A DNA stretch of 64,000 bases, taken from contig NZ_KZ679040.1 in assembly GCF_003024195.1 (NCBI RefSeq), positions 124,001 to 188,000 of the forward strand, read 5' to 3'. Source of the stretch: Streptomyces dioscori (GTDB lineage Bacteria > Actinomycetota > Actinomycetes > Streptomycetales > Streptomycetaceae). The position numbers and the translations under genes were made by a program. Positions 62,039 to 64,000 of this stretch are shown piece by piece; positions within the stretch are counted from its first letter, which is position 1; every line of letters starts with the position of its first letter. A model generated the notes under the pieces. It saw only the letters and a program-made list of their open reading frames with translations. It ran no database searches and had not been told where the DNA came from.

Positions 62039-62078
62039 GGAATTCCCCGGACCGCCCGCAGGCGGTCCGGGGAATTCC
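62039..62078. terminator. Terminator between convergent MBL and nagE2 genes
   Basis: Perfect 18-bp stem (62039-62056 with 62061-62078) with loop CGCA, 24 bases beyond the nagE2 stop. Confidence 0.85.
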
Positions 62079-62102
62079 TTCAGGTCGAGGAGGAGCCCGG
62101 GG

Positions 62103-63365
<1,263 letters not shown>

Positions 63366-63480
63366 AACTTCCTCCTGGGTGTCCCCCCGGCCGCGTCAGG
63401 CCGGGGGAGGGCAAAGCGCCGCCTGCGGACAGGGAAAAGGGAGACGGCAGCGTCTTCGGGGGGAACGCGGTCGATGACCA

Positions 63481-63513
63481 CGTGGTCTACACCACTCAGT
63501 GGTGTAGACCTGT
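63481..63513 (-). promoter_or_regulatory. Two adjacent DasR boxes upstream of nagE2
   Basis: CGTGGTCTACACCACT (63481-63496) and AGTGGTGTAGACCTGT (63498-63513), each close to the 16-bp DasR consensus, one base apart. Two sites upstream of nagE2 are known in S. coelicolor. The rest of the 322-bp gap holds only the nagE1 terminator. Confidence 0.88.
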
Positions 63514-63621
63514 TGTAGCACGGTGAAGGTGAGATAAGGAACCCGCCGCTTTTGTGGCCCCGGCCATAGCGGGAGGGTCGGCTCATATCGTTATGAACGC
63601 GGCCCGGGAACGCGCCGAAAG

Positions 63622-63646
63622 GCCCCCGGACCGGTCGTCCGGGGGC
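63622..63646 (-). terminator. Terminator after the nagE1-like gene
   Basis: 10-bp stem GCCCCCGGAC (63622-63631) with GTCCGGGGGC (63637-63646), loop CGGTC, followed on the minus strand by CTTTC. Confidence 0.75.
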
Positions 63647-63687
63647 TCTTCCTGAGGTACGGGAGGTGCGGGCTCATCGCCCGCGCG

Positions 63688-64000
63688 CTACGCCTTCGTC
63701 ACGTCCTCGACCTCGTCCTCCGGCTCCCGCCCCGGCGTCCGCAGATCGAACTTCGTGATCGCGAAACGGAAGACCACGTAGTAGACGACCGCGAAACACA
63801 GCCCGATCGGGATGATCGCCCAGGGTCTCGTGGCGAGGTTCCAGTTGATGACGTAGTCGATCAGACCGGCCGAGAAACTGAAGCCGTCATGCACCCCGAG
63901 CCCCCACGTCACCGCCATGGAGACACCGGTGAGCACCGCGTGGATCACGTACAGCAGCGGTGCGATGAACACGAACGAGTACTCGATCGGTTCCGTGATG
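63688..64000 (-). CDS. nagE1: PTS EIIC permease, C-terminal part (NagE1-like), cut by window end
   Basis: Last 103 residues only; the gene starts beyond 64000. TEPIEYSFVFIAPLLYVIHAVLTG and GLCFAVVYYVVFRFAITKFDLRTPGRE match the end of nagE2 closely, so the two are tandem paralogues. The tail (EPEDEVEDVTKA) is acidic. In S. coelicolor the corresponding gene, nagE1, is less important for GlcNAc uptake than nagE2. Ends 41 bases before a terminator. Confidence 0.88.
   Translation of the reverse strand, partial: ITEPIEYSFVFIAPLLYVIHAVLTGVSMAVTWGLGVHDGFSFSAGLIDYVINWNLATRPWAIIPIGLCFAVVYYVVFRFAITKFDLRTPGREPEDEVEDVTKA

Overview
The window is chromosomal DNA of a Streptomyces. GC is very high, GTG starts and ATGA/GTGA overlaps are common, and the markers are typical of the genus (SsgA-like sporulation protein, DUF2017-ClpS pair, DUF3039 protein, CysO/Mec/CysM cysteine route, DasR sites). 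From memory the order matches the S. coelicolor stretch between the nagE genes and the gene pair upstream of the hexosaminidase operon, in inverted orientation. That synteny is recalled, not computed.

Region 1 (1-12.8 kb, all +): YqgE/AlgH, a DUF3039 protein, an ABC sugar importer with a GH20 beta-N-acetylhexosaminidase behind a good DasR box, a three-subunit molybdenum hydroxylase (FAD, 2Fe-2S and Mo subunits), and a SUKH-4 double-domain protein.

Region 2 (12,877-30,564): a 17.7-kb actinomycete integrative and conjugative element (AICE) inserted in the 3' half of a tRNA-Cys(GCA) gene, bounded by a 43-bp direct repeat. In order it carries: a small two-TM protein; a minus-strand cluster GntR - GNAT acetyltransferase - HEPN protein; a transfer module (DUF4097-like protein, Spd-like membrane protein, RRQRL-type zinc protein, FtsK/TraB translocase); a putative clt locus; three small proteins; a C5-methyltransferase homologue; a replication module (prim-pol and YfjI/DUF3987 protein); a 275-bp nested palindrome; excisionase; tyrosine integrase; and two cargo genes next to the tRNA. 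Cargo at both ends is visibly poorer in GC than the core. A stem-loop with an almost invariant 19-20-nt loop and covarying stems recurs four times upstream of element genes. It is the least explained signal in the window.

Region 3 (30.7-49.2 kb): MFS exporter, DEAD/DEAH helicase, IclR regulator, a secreted or anchored S16 peptidase-like protein, a glycine-betaine type ABC importer (minus-strand operon), an Lrp/AsnC regulator divergent from 4-hydroxyphenylpyruvate dioxygenase, a TPR protein, a GlcD-type FAD oxidase, an SsgA-like protein (probably SsgG), and two RDD membrane proteins.

Region 4 (49.2-64 kb): secreted M6 metalloprotease, NAD salvage pair (nicotinamidase and nicotinate phosphoribosyltransferase), ClpS-DUF2017, an amino-acid permease, the JAMM protease/CysO/CysM cysteine module with a Cys-containing leader peptide, a membrane-anchored PemK/MazF-like protein, an MBL-fold hydrolase, and two PTS EIIC permeases for N-acetylglucosamine (nagE2 and the end of nagE1). 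nagE2 is preceded by two DasR boxes. So both ends of the window belong to the aminosugar regulon: chito-oligomer uptake and cleavage on the left, GlcNAc uptake on the right.
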